A model generated the notes under the pieces. It was not told the DNA's origin, did not search any database, and worked only from the letters and a program-made list of their open reading frames with translations. This document shows positions 23,606 to 33,141 of a DNA stretch of 64,000 nucleotides, piece after piece (position 1 is the first letter of the stretch; every line of letters starts with the position of its first letter). This DNA comes from Mactra quadrangularis. Its lineage: Eukaryota > Mollusca > Bivalvia > Venerida > Mactridae. The translations under genes and the position numbers were made by a program. The stretch spans positions 15,898,011 through 15,962,010 of the forward strand of contig CM046297.1 of NCBI GenBank assembly GCA_025267735.1. The letters are read 5' to 3'.

Positions 23606-23668
23606 TTTATAACAAGTGTAACACTAGTATCACTAGTCTTAAGAGCGTTATGAACTTCAACATTTCAT
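23606..23668 (+). other. exon-like segment, 63 bases (weak)
   Basis: It is bounded by 'aaattttcag' and 'gtaagtat', good acceptor and donor matches. One frame is open (NKCNTSITSLKSVMNFNIS) but is not in phase with the first convincing POMGNT1-like exon at 24820. It may be an upstream exon of that pseudogene or chance. Confidence 0.2.
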
Positions 23669-23799
23669 GTAAGTATAATGTTATTCTTATTCTTACTCAA
23701 TAGTTAATTTTTACTGATTTAATAGTTCATTTTAATAAACATTTTTATGGTATCTATGAAAATTATCTATCTACAATTTCTAATCACATTCAAACTCCA

Positions 23800-23925
23800 C
23801 CTTGTTGATTGCTTGAGCAAGAAACTTTATCCTATTGCTTAGTACTGGGAAACTAGAATGTGAACTCAAGAAAGATTAATCTTAGATGTAAAAACTTGTT
23901 TCACAATCTAGCAAGAATAAATGTG
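23800..23925 (+). repeat. SINE-D body fragment
   Basis: 'gcaagaaactttatcctatt' and 'aaaaacttgtttcacaatct' match the SINE-D copy at 6785-6895. Both ends are missing. Confidence 0.55.
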
Positions 23926-23974
23926 TACACTGATAGTAATATGACTCTTCATATCAACTGTTATAAATTGCATA

Positions 23975-24460
23975 AAATCATCATCATCATCGGTCTTATG
24001 ATTATTGTGCAGGCGTGGGGGCATTATCCACATCAGTGGGCCTCCTTCCAGGTAGCTGGCTTGCTGCACGCATTGCATTTCTCCCACCTGCTCTCCAGGT
24101 GTCTCTCTTGAGGCTCGATCACAGAGAGGTTCCATTTCATGTCATCTTGGGCCTTCCAGGTCTGCGTGTACCTGTAACCTGTATAGTACTAGCTGCCTTT
24201 ATTGCACCGCTGGATCTCTCTACGTGGCCATACCATCAAAGTCTTCTTTCCCTCAAGATGAGATCCAGGTCTTCTGGGCCAAGCTGCTTGAGGAGCTTGT
24301 ATGATCTGATGGTGGCAATGTCCTGTGGCTTTATGTTGCATATCTGCCAGACCATTGCTTGGTCGTTTCTTTGCCGATTTGTCTTGGACAGGGGCCTAGT
24401 CTCACTGGCGTAGAGCATCACACTACTTATGCATGTGCTGTATAAAATGCCGAACATTCA
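23975..24460 (-). mobile_element. 3' end of a non-LTR retrotransposon (LINE)
   Basis: Minus-strand 5'-truncated LINE. The frame opens with LYASETRPLSKTNRQRNDQA, the region after the reverse transcriptase core. It continues with ICNIKPQDIA, RERRLRWYGHVERS-like and 'GRRPTDVDNAPTPAQ' motifs, ending in TAA near 24009. A (GAT)n-type microsatellite tail at 23977-23992 closes the element, as is usual for several LINE clades. At least one frameshift separates the two halves. The reverse transcriptase core and endonuclease are absent. I do not assign a clade. Confidence 0.85.
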
Positions 24461-24587
24461 GTTTTTACTTAAAGGTAAATGCAAATTTGAGTTTGATTTG
24501 ATATCTTTCGTGCAAACGGCAAAAAATGCAATTTTCGCTCTTTTTCCATCCCCATACTTTTTCCACAGGCACATCCCCCCTTTGGAA

Positions 24588-24602
24588 CCCCCCCCCCCCC
24601 CC
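24588..24602 (+). repeat. poly-C run of 15
   Basis: An uninterrupted C run in an otherwise unassigned stretch (24461-24819), where no gene is visible. Confidence 0.9.
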
Positions 24603-24819
24603 TGAGACATCTTTTGATGAGGCAGGCACGCAAAAAAGTTCATTTTTTGAGGACTACTAGTTAAAAAGCACCATTTTCATGGCTGTGGCAGCCATTTTGG
24701 AGGGGGGGTCTGGACACATAAAAATGCGGGATTGAGCGGTTAAGGGTTAAAGACTATAAAAATTATTCAAGATATTGCCTTTATTTGTTACAGTGGTTTT
24801 TATATCTTTTTAATTTCAG

Positions 24820-24866
24820 ATATATTTGACAGAACATTTTGATGATGACGGAGGCACACATATCTT
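24820..24866 (+). pseudogene. POMGNT1-like exon (stem domain, tentative)
   Basis: It follows 'tttaatttcag' and is followed by 'gtaagt'. The frame gives IYLTEHFDDDGGTHI and is open. 'DGGTHI' fits the 'GRGIHV' turn of the stem domain, just before the 'VLNQATG' segment in the human enzyme. The match is short, so the assignment rests on position ahead of the surer exons. Confidence 0.5.
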
Positions 24867-25051
24867 GTAAGTATATGGTTCTTAAAATATACTTTATTGA
24901 AAGAAATTGTCAAAATTTGCATTTGCTAAGTTTTTACGTTAATTTAGGTTCACTTTTTATTTGAGTGAAACTAATTGTTATGTTAAAAAAAACCAACATA
25001 CCAATTTCATATCATGAAAAATGGTTCAAAAGTTTTTTGCACATAGTCTTA

Positions 25052-25402
25052 CAGGGCCAAAACATTATTTTTGGGGAAGGGGCCATTGCCTTTTTCTTGG
25101 GGAAAATTAGAGTGGTTTTCACTTATTCGGGGAAAATGACCTACTTTGTTGCCAGTATAAGAAATATATTTATTCAATCATAAGTGTTACAAAATCAATG
25201 AAATAATCCACTAAATCTTTTGGTTAAGAAAACAACTTAGACTGTGTTAGGTAGGTATCTCAAATAGATCCCTTTCTATGTGAATTGTGGTTCAACATTC
25301 CTTGAGGAGTTTTGAGGATCAAACTGGGGAAAAAAAGAGTAAGTTTTGTTTGGGAAAGCAGCCTGTATTCGGCTTCTGCTTAGAATAGTGTTTTGGCCCT
25401 GT
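25052..25402. mobile_element. 351-bp MITE, 'cagggccaaaaca' ends
   Basis: The left end 'cagggccaaaacattatttt' is inverse to the right end 'agaatagtgttttggccctg'. The interior has repeated 'ttggggaaaa' runs. 'gtctta(c/t)a' occurs at both borders, possibly an 8-bp duplication of hAT type. It lies in an intron of the pseudogene. Confidence 0.75.
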
Positions 25403-25585
25403 CTTATATACAACTTTTTATAATATTTAATTATATTGTTATATGCAGCCTTTCGTACGAATATTTTACACGTCACCCAGTGCTAGTTTACAGCTAACTG
25501 GAAGGGCAAACATCTTTTGTATATTCTTTTAGTCTAACAGTATATTTGAATCTTTACCAACATGGGTCAGAATGTTGGTTACTTA

Positions 25586-26845
25586 GAACAACCTTGGCGA
25601 CCATCTACGAAGGTATACCTAGGAAATCAGACGTAGTAGGAATACAACCAGGTTATAAGGTTCGGTGACTGTCATTTTCATGTCAACATTTAATAATGAC
25701 ATTGTTATATGCTCCATCACATCATTTCATGAGTACAATGTCTCACACGTCGCACTTCTGTGTAGTTCAGACTATATTACCTCAGAAACCAAATTGCTAG
25801 ATCTACTTTTTCACCGTATGATATCAGTAATCAAAATTCACGCTAGCCTGACAGCAAAAAAACTAGTAGTTTTGCCATGGGGCTGGTAAAAGATCTGATT
25901 GTACTAGCCGGACGTGCTTGCATTTATTTATAAAGCCGCAAAACTAATTTGTTTACAAAACATCGTGCTGCATTATTCATTTAGTGGCCGCTTATATCAT
26001 TAGACATTTTTTGTGCATGCTCAATTGATACGCAATGAGTTGATTGTCCATTATGCGCTCACTGCATAGAAAATAGCGAGTCCACTGGTATCCAAATCGT
26101 TGTGTACTACGCCTACTAACGCGTTTGTGGGAACCAATCCAAAGGTTATGACAGCCGAACTAAAGTATGTTGAGGGCGTTAAGCCGGGTAAACATTTGAC
26201 AGAATCGGCTGAACCAGCTGCAACCAAGAGGAAGTATGAGAACCAGACACGGGACTGCAAATTCCTACCATCATGGTCGAATGACAGGCCATGGTTGCGG
26301 TATGACGCCAATTTAAATAGTATATGTTTTGAGATAGGTCAGGTGCCTAAAATCTCTTGAAAAATTGTCATTTTTAGCATTATCAGGGTGTGATAATCTT
26401 CGCCTGGATGCTGTGAAATCCCACAAGTCAAGCAAATGTCATACTAAGGTTGCGCCTAGACTTAATGTTAAAAAAAACGGTGAAATTTCTGAGGCAGATA
26501 AGTGTATTTCTACCCTGAATTGCAAAATATAACAAACCCCATTACTGAATTTGAACAATTGTGTTTATTGGACAAAATGAAAGGCTGAGATGTAGGGCAA
26601 AGTTATTTTAATGACAAAATGGCGGCTGATTTGGGGAATTCTGTGGCAGCAGTTAGTAGGAAAACAGTGTTGGAACATTTGCGCCAGGACAACCATTATG
26701 AAAAAGTTTGTGCTAGTAAAAGTATTTTTGGGTTTGTAAGAATTCCTTTATTACTAGCCCGACTTGCTTGTGAATTTTAATCTGAATTTTGATGACTGTC
26801 TGATATCTGAGGTTTATCTGCGTAGAAGATCGCCGAGGTTGTTCC
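25586..26845 (+). mobile_element. 1.26 kb TIR element with a TTF-type zinc-finger remnant
   Basis: The left TIR (25586-25632, 'gaacaaccttggcgaccatc' onwards) and the right TIR (26798-26845, inverse) match over about 47 bases with scattered mismatches, both reaching an inner 'atcagac'. Inside is a decayed coding region related to the TTF/ZNF862-like zinc finger found in hAT-derived proteins. A 20-bp direct repeat ('actagccggacgtgcttg') near 25903 recurs near 26753. The TIRs are longer than usual for hAT, so the superfamily is unsettled. Confidence 0.8.
26100..26448 (+). pseudogene. TTF/ZNF862-type zinc-finger fragment, frameshifted
   Basis: The first part (from 26100) contains 'TKRKYENQTRDCKFLPSWSN' followed by DRPWLRYD, the signature 'F.P.W....PWL.YD' of the TTF zinc finger. 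After a frame change near 26360, 'ALSGCDNLRLDAVKSHKSSK' plus CH supplies the second half, with the expected Cys and His residues. The first Cys pair is degraded ('SICFEIGQ'). The domain normally binds DNA in hAT transposases and their domesticated relatives. Here it is a relic. Confidence 0.7.
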
Positions 26846-26972
26846 GAATGTATACATAGAGACCTTAGAGTTACTGCCCTTTGATGTATATTTTGTTACA
26901 TTTTGACTCTGGTTTATAGACAAAATTGTATATTTACATGTATGAATCAGTATTTCTATATGATTTTTACAG

Positions 26973-27049
26973 TTAGGACAAGAAGATGAAGCTATGATAA
27001 ATTCTTACAGTTATTAAATCCTGGTAGAAAATTGATCCCGTCGATTAAG
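26973..27049 (+). pseudogene. POMGNT1-like exon with 1-base deletion
   Basis: Acceptor 'atttttacag', donor 'gtaattg'. The first frame reads LGQEDEAMI. Shifting one base after that gives KFLQLLNPGRKLIPSIK up to the donor. Human POMGNT1 has 'HEDEAM.LFLNM..PGR.LI..VK' here. The 77-base length becomes 78 (26 codons) if the missing base is counted, which fits a single deletion in an otherwise conserved exon. Confidence 0.85.
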
Positions 27050-27144
27050 GTAATTGTTAAATTTATTATAAGTCTTTGAAGTTGTATAACTATGGTGTAT
27101 AACTTGTGAAACTAACAGCTCAATTCCTTTAAATTCTTAGGAAC

Positions 27145-27298
27145 TTCTCCATATACCTTATTAATGGTGGAAAATTGACATTGTAAACTTTCCATGGATT
27201 CTTTGTATGGTATTGTAATGTAATGTACATGTATACCCCTTTGGGGAAACTAGATTTGGATGTCCTTGTGCTACCAACTAGGCCACAGACCCTGGATA
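27145..27298 (-). repeat. SINE-A relic
   Basis: Minus-strand remnants of SINE-A: 'acttctccatatacctt', 'tggtggaaaattgacatt', 'ctttccatgg', then 'tgtgctaccaacta' from the tRNA head. Heavily diverged. Confidence 0.6.
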
Positions 27299-28170
27299 GA
27301 AATTACTTTAAAAGAATGCTGATATTTTGTTGGACCTGATTCAGTTTATTTATTTGATAATAAGCTTTATATCAACTTTTTTACAAGGTTATTTATAGTG
27401 GCTGACTCACCAAACCTGTTTTTCTTACCTTGCAACTAGGACTTAACAAGATTTACTTTTCTTTCTATTGAGAAAATGGACTTTATTACCAAGTTTTTAT
27501 GGGCTACATACGGTTTAAAATGCTGATGCATATTGCTTGAATGTTTTTACTCTAAGGAGAATACACTAAACAGTCATTTCAAGCATTTTTGAAGATGCTA
27601 ATACTTGTGATAGATATACAAGCATGCTGGAAATGTTCTATGTTACCATGTCAACATGTTCATACTTATCATTCTTTGAATAGAGAGAAATCTTAGTTGT
27701 TTACTTGTAAACTGTTTCAGAGTCATATTGTAAGAACATGCTGCTAGTAGAAGACTTCAAATATTCTGTGATAATCATGAAGAATATGGAAATGTTTGAT
27801 AGTTGTGATAATCCTTTGATGTTACAATAACCTAAATAATCAGTATGTGTTGTCTTCTTGTTTCTTTGTTGATTTAGTTTTTACACGTTTTATCGAAGCA
27901 TATTCATTTTGTAAGGCATTCTGCTAACCTTGTTAGTATTCCTGGACTATTCTAAACTTTCTTAGAAAAGTTTAAGTGCTGTTTTAAGGTATACAGGCAA
28001 ATGACTGGGCCAAAGTATAGAACTATGTTTTGTTGTTGAGGCAGTGTTATTAGTGTCATAAGAAATCTCTTGTCAATAACATTTGTTTTCTAAAAACACA
28101 TTACTGAACAAATCAAAGCATGTGACATATGCTGTTTTGGAAAAAGTTGGATACCAAGGAATCGCCAAGC

Positions 28171-29218
28171 TATAGTTCTATGATATTTACCTGTCACAAC
28201 TTGAATAATCACAGTCACTGAATTTGTTATTTTTAATTTCTTTTGAACTTGTTATTTCCCCAATTTTCAAAATCGCTGCATATTTAGTTAGATCATCAAT
28301 AATTGATATGGATCAGTTGGTCAATGGTTTGTATAGATCAGCTAGCGATCTAAATGAGGAGGCACTTACTTCAACATCGCCTTCTCTTAGAACACTCGAT
28401 GGTAAAGTCATCTTCACTTCCGAATTTGGAATTTGTAAAGTAGTTTTATTACTATTAAGATGTTCAATGAATTCGAAATGTTTGCCAAACACAGTTCGTC
28501 GATTTGAAACCTTATTAACAGAAGTTTGCATAGAAGAATCTGTAAAGCATTCACTAGTCAAGTTTGTTTTAGGATGTAATTGTGATTTAATGAATGAATC
28601 GCACTCGGATGGATCGCTATGGAACCAGAAGTTATCTTGGAAGATAGAATCTGTAGGTTGAAGCGGCATACTAACTTTTTCTTTAATGATCGGCCATTTT
28701 CCTTTCATCCTTTACATACTTATACGCGTTACAGCTATTATAATACTTATGACGACAGACACCATAAAAACGGATATACCTGTAGAAAAAAGATTTATTT
28801 CTATGAATATAACATATAAACAAAAAGAAAGTAGAGAACAGAAATTTGCAGTATGTTATACTTTGTCGATGATATACATCACATGCATTTTTGCTGTTTA
28901 ATAGTGCATTTAGAATTTTTATTCAAAATTATACCAAAACCTCATAGATTGTAATTAATTATTCAGTAAAGTATGATTGTTTACAACTAATTACAATTAA
29001 TAAAAGTGTTTTTATATATTTGAATTATAGAATTGCAATAGACAGTTAAAATACTGTGTTGTTTGCTTCAAAATTAAAACATTACATCGATTTTTATAAA
29101 TAATATTATTGATAAATGCATTACCTATTGGTCAATGGTTTAAAAGAAGTTAAATAATAACACATTCAGTGACCGTGTAATTATTCAAGTTGTGACAGGT
29201 TAATATAATAGAACTATA
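28171..29218. mobile_element. 1.05 kb TIR element with ~57-bp ends, TA-flanked
   Basis: 28171-28228 ('tatagttctatgatatttac' then 'ctgtcacaacttgaataatc') is the near-perfect inverse of 29162-29218. TA at both borders could be the target duplication. The interior is open over about 400 bases on both strands, and no transposase motif is recognisable. It lies in an intron, with its right end 33 bases before the acceptor-bounded pseudogene exon at 29252. Confidence 0.88.
28313..28708 (-). CDS. unrecognised 131-codon ORF inside a TIR element
   Basis: The frame starts MKGKWPIIKEKVSMPLQPTD and ends RSLADLYKPLTN. It is Ser/Thr-rich, with no membrane segment and no zinc-binding or catalytic motif that I can identify. 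An overlapping plus-strand frame (28224-28661) is equally open, so coding on either strand is uncertain. If real it would be the element's own gene or a captured exon. It does not resemble a DDE transposase. Confidence 0.25.
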   Translation of the reverse strand: MKGKWPIIKEKVSMPLQPTDSIFQDNFWFHSDPSECDSFIKSQLHPKTNLTSECFTDSSMQTSVNKVSNRRTVFGKHFEFIEHLNSNKTTLQIPNSEVKMTLPSSVLREGDVEVSASSFRSLADLYKPLTN

Positions 29219-29251
29219 TCTATAACTCATGTATTTGTTGTGATATTTCAG

Positions 29252-29320
29252 ACTTAAGAGAATGGAAAAAGCTTTAACATACCAGTAGCTATTATAACCA
29301 TTAATAGAGCTGAATATTTA
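29252..29320 (+). pseudogene. POMGNT1-like exon (start of catalytic domain)
   Basis: Acceptor 'gatatttcag'. The frame is T, TAA, then ENGKSFNIPVAIITINRAEY and L. This matches 'NVPVAVIAGNRPNYLYR', the first beta strand of the catalytic domain. A TAA at 29255-29257 breaks the frame near its start. The donor side reads 'ttagtaaaac', suggesting that a few terminal codons were lost. Confidence 0.8.
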
Positions 29321-29546
29321 GTAAAACTGCTACAATAGGCGACTACTTACTTGAATATAATTTCACTTGTACTCCCTTGCTTTAATCTAGCTTGTTTTGG
29401 GACATGGGGAAGTGTCTGCAGATTACTTGGGAGGTTGTTTTTTAATCTCGGTTTGGACTATGCTATTTTTGTCAGGTTACTTAATCATTATCTTCTCTTA
29501 ACTTTTTGTCAAATCCCTAGATATTGCTAACAATTACCAGGATCAA

Positions 29547-29735
29547 AACGTGGGTCGTTGGTGTGCTCCAGATTTCGAATCTAGTGTCCCGAGGGGGGAT
29601 ACAGGTTCAAATCTCACCCAGGAAGGTTATACCCTTTCATGAAAATTTGACAATAATGTCAGTACTGGTTATAGGACGCTGTAAAATAACCAAAACATGT
29701 TGACATGGCATTAAAACCAAATAGAATAAAGAATA
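29547..29735 (+). repeat. SINE-A, internally deleted, with TSD
   Basis: A degenerate tRNA head ('caggttcaaatctca' B box) and 'ggttataccctttcatgaaa' are followed directly by the distal body ('cagtactggttatagga') and tail. An 11-bp duplication 'accaggatcaa' lies at 29536-29546 and 29736-29746. Confidence 0.85.
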
Positions 29736-30097
29736 ACCAGGATCAAGATTATATTGTTACAGTTTCAGTATTTTTTGTTGAAACAAAGTATTGCATGAAG
29801 CTGAAACTGATTACAAATTGTTAGTTATTTATCATGTAATGTATCACTGGCACATGTTTATTTGGGGAGAGCCTGGTGGCCATTAATTATCCACTTGAAT
29901 GAGCAATACCCCTAGAGCTTAAGCTTTAGTAAAAGTTGCACTATAAAGTGCAAATCTAGTGCACAATATTTGTATGAAGTGCTCATCAAGTGTACTTCAT
30001 ATAAACTATAGTATGAATCAACTGAACTTACTAGAAAACTGATTGGAAAACTGAAATTGGTGTAGTTTATCAAAAGTGTACCCTTGGTTATAACTTT

Positions 30098-30378
30098 TTT
30101 GTTGGATTTTAATGCACCCAATTCACCTACTTACTGTTACTGGAAAAACTAAATCTTTAGATTTAGCTGTTAACCAACTACATGTACTAGGCGTATACTT
30201 CCTTCAGTGACTGACTACTGCCCTACATGATTTAGTATCAGTTGTACTAATGAGTGAGAATGGCAGTCCAAATTAATTCATGACCAAGCTCTGCGAGAGT
30301 ATGCCCTTCCCAGGAATTGAACCTACAACCCCTGGATAAGTAGACTTGTGCCCAACCCACTGAGATGTGGAGCAGGCC
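30098..30378 (-). repeat. SINE-B copy
   Basis: Minus-strand copy with the 'gttggattttaatgc' tail, 'aactaaatctttagatttag', 'tcatgaccaagctctgcgag' and the head with B box ('aggaattgaacctaca' in reverse). It ends 30 bases before the pseudogene exon at 30409. Confidence 0.88.
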
Positions 30379-30408
30379 GGCTATAACTCTATATTTGATT
30401 TATTTCAG

Positions 30409-30484
30409 AACATTGACAATACTTCCTAAGACACCGGGAAGAGCTGTAGATAAGATAATTGTATTTATTGATGGGTTTTATGAT
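30409..30484 (+). pseudogene. POMGNT1-like exon (catalytic domain)
   Basis: Acceptor 'tttatttcag', donor 'gtaagtat'. The frame is open: TLTILPKTPGRAVDKIIVFI followed by DGFYD. The human enzyme has '[20 protein letters not shown]' followed by DGYYE. This is the best-preserved reading frame of the series, without any stop. Confidence 0.88.
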
Positions 30485-30834
30485 GTAAGTATAACAACCA
30501 TTTCCATAACGTATTGGCTTGAACTCTGGGACTAGTCAAACATTTGTTGAGCTTGTGAAATTACTTATTTTATGTCGTTGGACAAATTGATAATTCATTC
30601 CTTTACTATGCAACATAATTGATTGGGCTTGTGTTTGGGAAAATTAATGGCAATTAACAGTTTGATTAACTCAATATTTCATACTTGTGGTCATTTGAAT
30701 GTTGTTTTTTTTGTAATTTTTTATTTCTCAATTTTTCATATACAAACAATAATACACAATGAACAATACAGTACATTTCATAATATTATGCATAAAGCTG
30801 TAAAAATGGAGAATGGTTTACATTCATATATATA

Positions 30835-31085
30835 CTAGGATGAAAAAGAAACGCCGGGTATATAAAATATGCAACACATGTCCGGCCAAGTTTCGCAAAA
30901 CAAGAAGGGTCATCGTTAAAAGGGGGTATTTTTTCACATAATCAGCATCGGAAATCGATTGAAACTTCAACAGCTGGTTCCATACAGATGACATTTCATA
31001 CAAAAATAAATATAATAATCCAATAATACAATTTATCTCTTAAAACAATCATTATAGGTTACCCGGCGTTTCTCTTTCGTCCTAG
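30835..31085. mobile_element. 251-bp MITE, TA-flanked
   Basis: It begins 'ctaggatgaaaaagaaacgc' and continues 'cgggta'. It ends with the inverse ('gcgtttctctttcgtcctag'), with TA outside both ends. The TIR is about 26 bp. The TA flank suggests a Tc1/mariner-type source. Confidence 0.88.
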
Positions 31086-31308
31086 TATACATTCACACAA
31101 AAGTCAATAATAAGTATTAAGTAGATTTTCTTTATGTATTTTGTAATATCTATATATTCCTGGTATGAATATATTCTTATATAAATTTAACAAATACAAA
31201 ATATATGTTTACCGCTTTTGACTTATTTTGTGTATTATAATCATTATTATTGATATATAAATTATAAAATGAAGTTGGTCATGCACTTGTCGTTGGGTCA
31301 TTTGAATG

Positions 31309-31623
31309 TTTGTTTGTTTGTTGGGTTTAATGCCGTGGCAACACATTGTATAGGTTATATCACGGTGGTCAGTCCACCTACTCACTGTTCCTGGAAAGGC
31401 TAAATCTTTGGATTTAGCTGCAAATCAACTACTAGGCACATATTTCCGCCAGTGACTGACTACAGTGCTACATGATTTAGAATTGGTGGTAGGTGGGAAA
31501 ATAGCTGTAGAAAAACTTTCATGACCAAGCTCAACGAAAGTATGCCCCGCCCAGGAATCAAACCTAGATACGACTCCTTGATCAGTTGACTTGTGCACTA
31601 TCAACTGAGCTAGCTGGGCAGGT
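31309..31623 (-). repeat. SINE-B, full length, with TSD
   Basis: A complete minus-strand copy from 'tttgtttgttgggtttaatg' to the head ('aactgagctagctgggc'). A perfect 12-bp duplication 'gtcatttgaatg' lies at 31297-31308 and 31624-31635. It inserted into a pseudogene intron. Confidence 0.94.
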
Positions 31624-31768
31624 GTCATTTGAATGAGAGATGTGAAGAATTACAAAATTCAAAATGTGTATGACTTAGTTCATCAGTTGTTGATTGTACC
31701 TATGGAAGTGATTGACTTAAAAACATTCATCTTTTTTGTTTCATGACCTTTTAACGTTATATTTCCAG

Positions 31769-31886
31769 GAGCTGTTTGATGTTGCTAAATTGTTAGATCT
31801 GCATGCTATGCAACATTAACCTTCGGGTACAAACAATGCTAGAATAACACATTATTAAGCTAGTCTTACTGCCACATTTGAAGTGC
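31769..31886 (+). pseudogene. POMGNT1-like exon with two in-frame TAA codons
   Basis: Acceptor 'atatttccag', donor 'gtaagtat'. The frame reads ELFDVAKLLDLHAMQH, TAA (31817-31819), PSGTNNARITHY, TAA (31856-31858), ASLTATFEV. The human enzyme has 'MDVVALFGLRGIQHTP' and then 'NARVSQHYKASLTATF'. Both stops replace residues that are Thr and Lys in human POMGNT1. The remaining residues align well. Confidence 0.9.
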
Positions 31887-31949
31887 GTAAGTATTCTGTA
31901 TTAATATTTTGGTGTGTAAACACTAAATATGATGTGTTTTTTCTATTTG

Positions 31950-32066
31950 ATGATGCGGAAGGGTATAACCTCCCTGGCTGGGATTTGAACCCGTACCCCC
32001 TTCGTGACACAAGATTCCAAATCCCGGCGCGCTACCAACTGCGCTATCCACCCTGGTTTGTGGGTT
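31950..32066 (-). repeat. SINE-A head only
   Basis: About 117 bases covering just the tRNA-like head and the 'gggaggttatacccttccgc' block of SINE-A on the minus strand. The rest is absent, so the copy is 3'-truncated. Confidence 0.8.
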
Positions 32067-32584
32067 GATACTACTATGATGAGTGTTGCGGTTGGTTAAA
32101 GTTTGTGTTTGACATTTTATTATCTGTGTAACCACTGTAGAGTCAGTTATTTATGTATATGTCTATGAGATTACAGTTTTCAACGCAACTTTTCACAAGA
32201 GTTCTTACGATAAAAATTATCTAAATTTAATTTCATAATTTTGCAGTTCAAAGTCTGGTAGGATAATTAAATAAAATGATATGATATTTAAAAGGTATAC
32301 AATATTTAACAAAATTCAATACTACATGTATTTGGACTTGATTGGCCAAAAAAGATGGTATTATTAGTATTTCTTGCTTTTGACATACGATGATTTTTAT
32401 CTTAAGATTTTTTGTGAAAAGCGCCACAGGTCTAAAAGCTGCTTGGTTTAAAAATTAACACCTAAAGTTTTAATTGACGAAGAAGTAGTCTGTTTATAGT
32501 TAGTTTCTTATTTTAAATAAGTGAGATATGAGTTTCCAAATATCTTGTCATGTTTTAGTAATTTTGCTACTTAATTATTGATAA

Positions 32585-32894
32585 GCCGGGCCGCCCGGCT
32601 AGCTCAGTTGGTAGCACACAAGTCGACTGATCGAGGGGTCTTGGTTTCGATTCCCGGGCGATGCATATTTTTGTGGAGTTTGGTCATGAAATTATTTTTA
32701 CGGTCATTCTCTCTCCTACCAATGATTTTTAATTATGTAGGGCAGTTGTCAGTCACTGACGAAAGTATGTGCTTATTAGTTGGTTAACAGCTAAATCCAG
32801 AGAGTTAGCCTTTCCAGGAGTTGTGAGTAGGTTGACTGACCGCCGTTGTATGACCTATAAAATGTGTTGCTACGGCGTTAAACCAAACAAAAAC
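32585..32894 (+). repeat. SINE-B, full length, with TSD
   Basis: It has a head with an A box ('tagctcagttggtagc') and B box ('ggtttcgattccc'), the body, 'gactgaccgccgttgtatga', 'gctacggcgttaaacc' and an A-rich tail. A 10-bp duplication 'taattattga' lies at 32572-32581 and 32895-32904. Confidence 0.94.
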
Positions 32895-33018
32895 TAATTA
32901 TTGACTATGGTTTGAACATTTAACTTTCTATCGTTTCGTACTATAAGACTGACATTACATATTATTACTAATAATAATAATTTCAATAAATACATATACT
33001 ATAATTTATATATTACAG

Positions 33019-33086
33019 TTACTTTGATCTAACCAAGTCATTATTAGATAAAGATGAGACCTTGTATATCAGCTTGATATGACCAG
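33019..33086 (+). pseudogene. POMGNT1-like exon with frameshift and lost Trp
   Basis: Acceptor 'tatattacag', donor 'gtttgtta'. The frame YFDLTKSLLDKDETLYIS matches '[20 protein letters not shown]' plus IS. A short deletion after IS shifts the frame, and restoring it gives 'TGA TAT GAC CAG', where the enzyme has Trp-Asn-Asp-Gln, so the Trp codon is now TGA. The preceding ~20 residues, which hold the acidic metal-binding stretch (EEDLD in human), are not found in the intron upstream. Confidence 0.82.
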
Positions 33087-33141
33087 GTTTGTTACCTATT
33101 ATGCTGGTTTTACTTGAGCTTATCAGAGTTTTAAATTTTAT

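Noticed and set aside
24015..24413. 132-codon plus-strand frame
   Set aside because: It is antisense to the LINE reverse-transcriptase fragment, whose minus-strand motifs are clear.
26051..26311. Minus-strand frame opposite the TTF zinc finger
   Set aside because: The plus strand carries the recognisable TTF motif. The minus frame is its shadow.
28224..28661. 145-codon plus-strand frame
   Set aside because: It overlaps an equally open minus-strand frame inside a TIR element. Without homology neither can be preferred, and only the more polar minus-strand one was listed, at low confidence.
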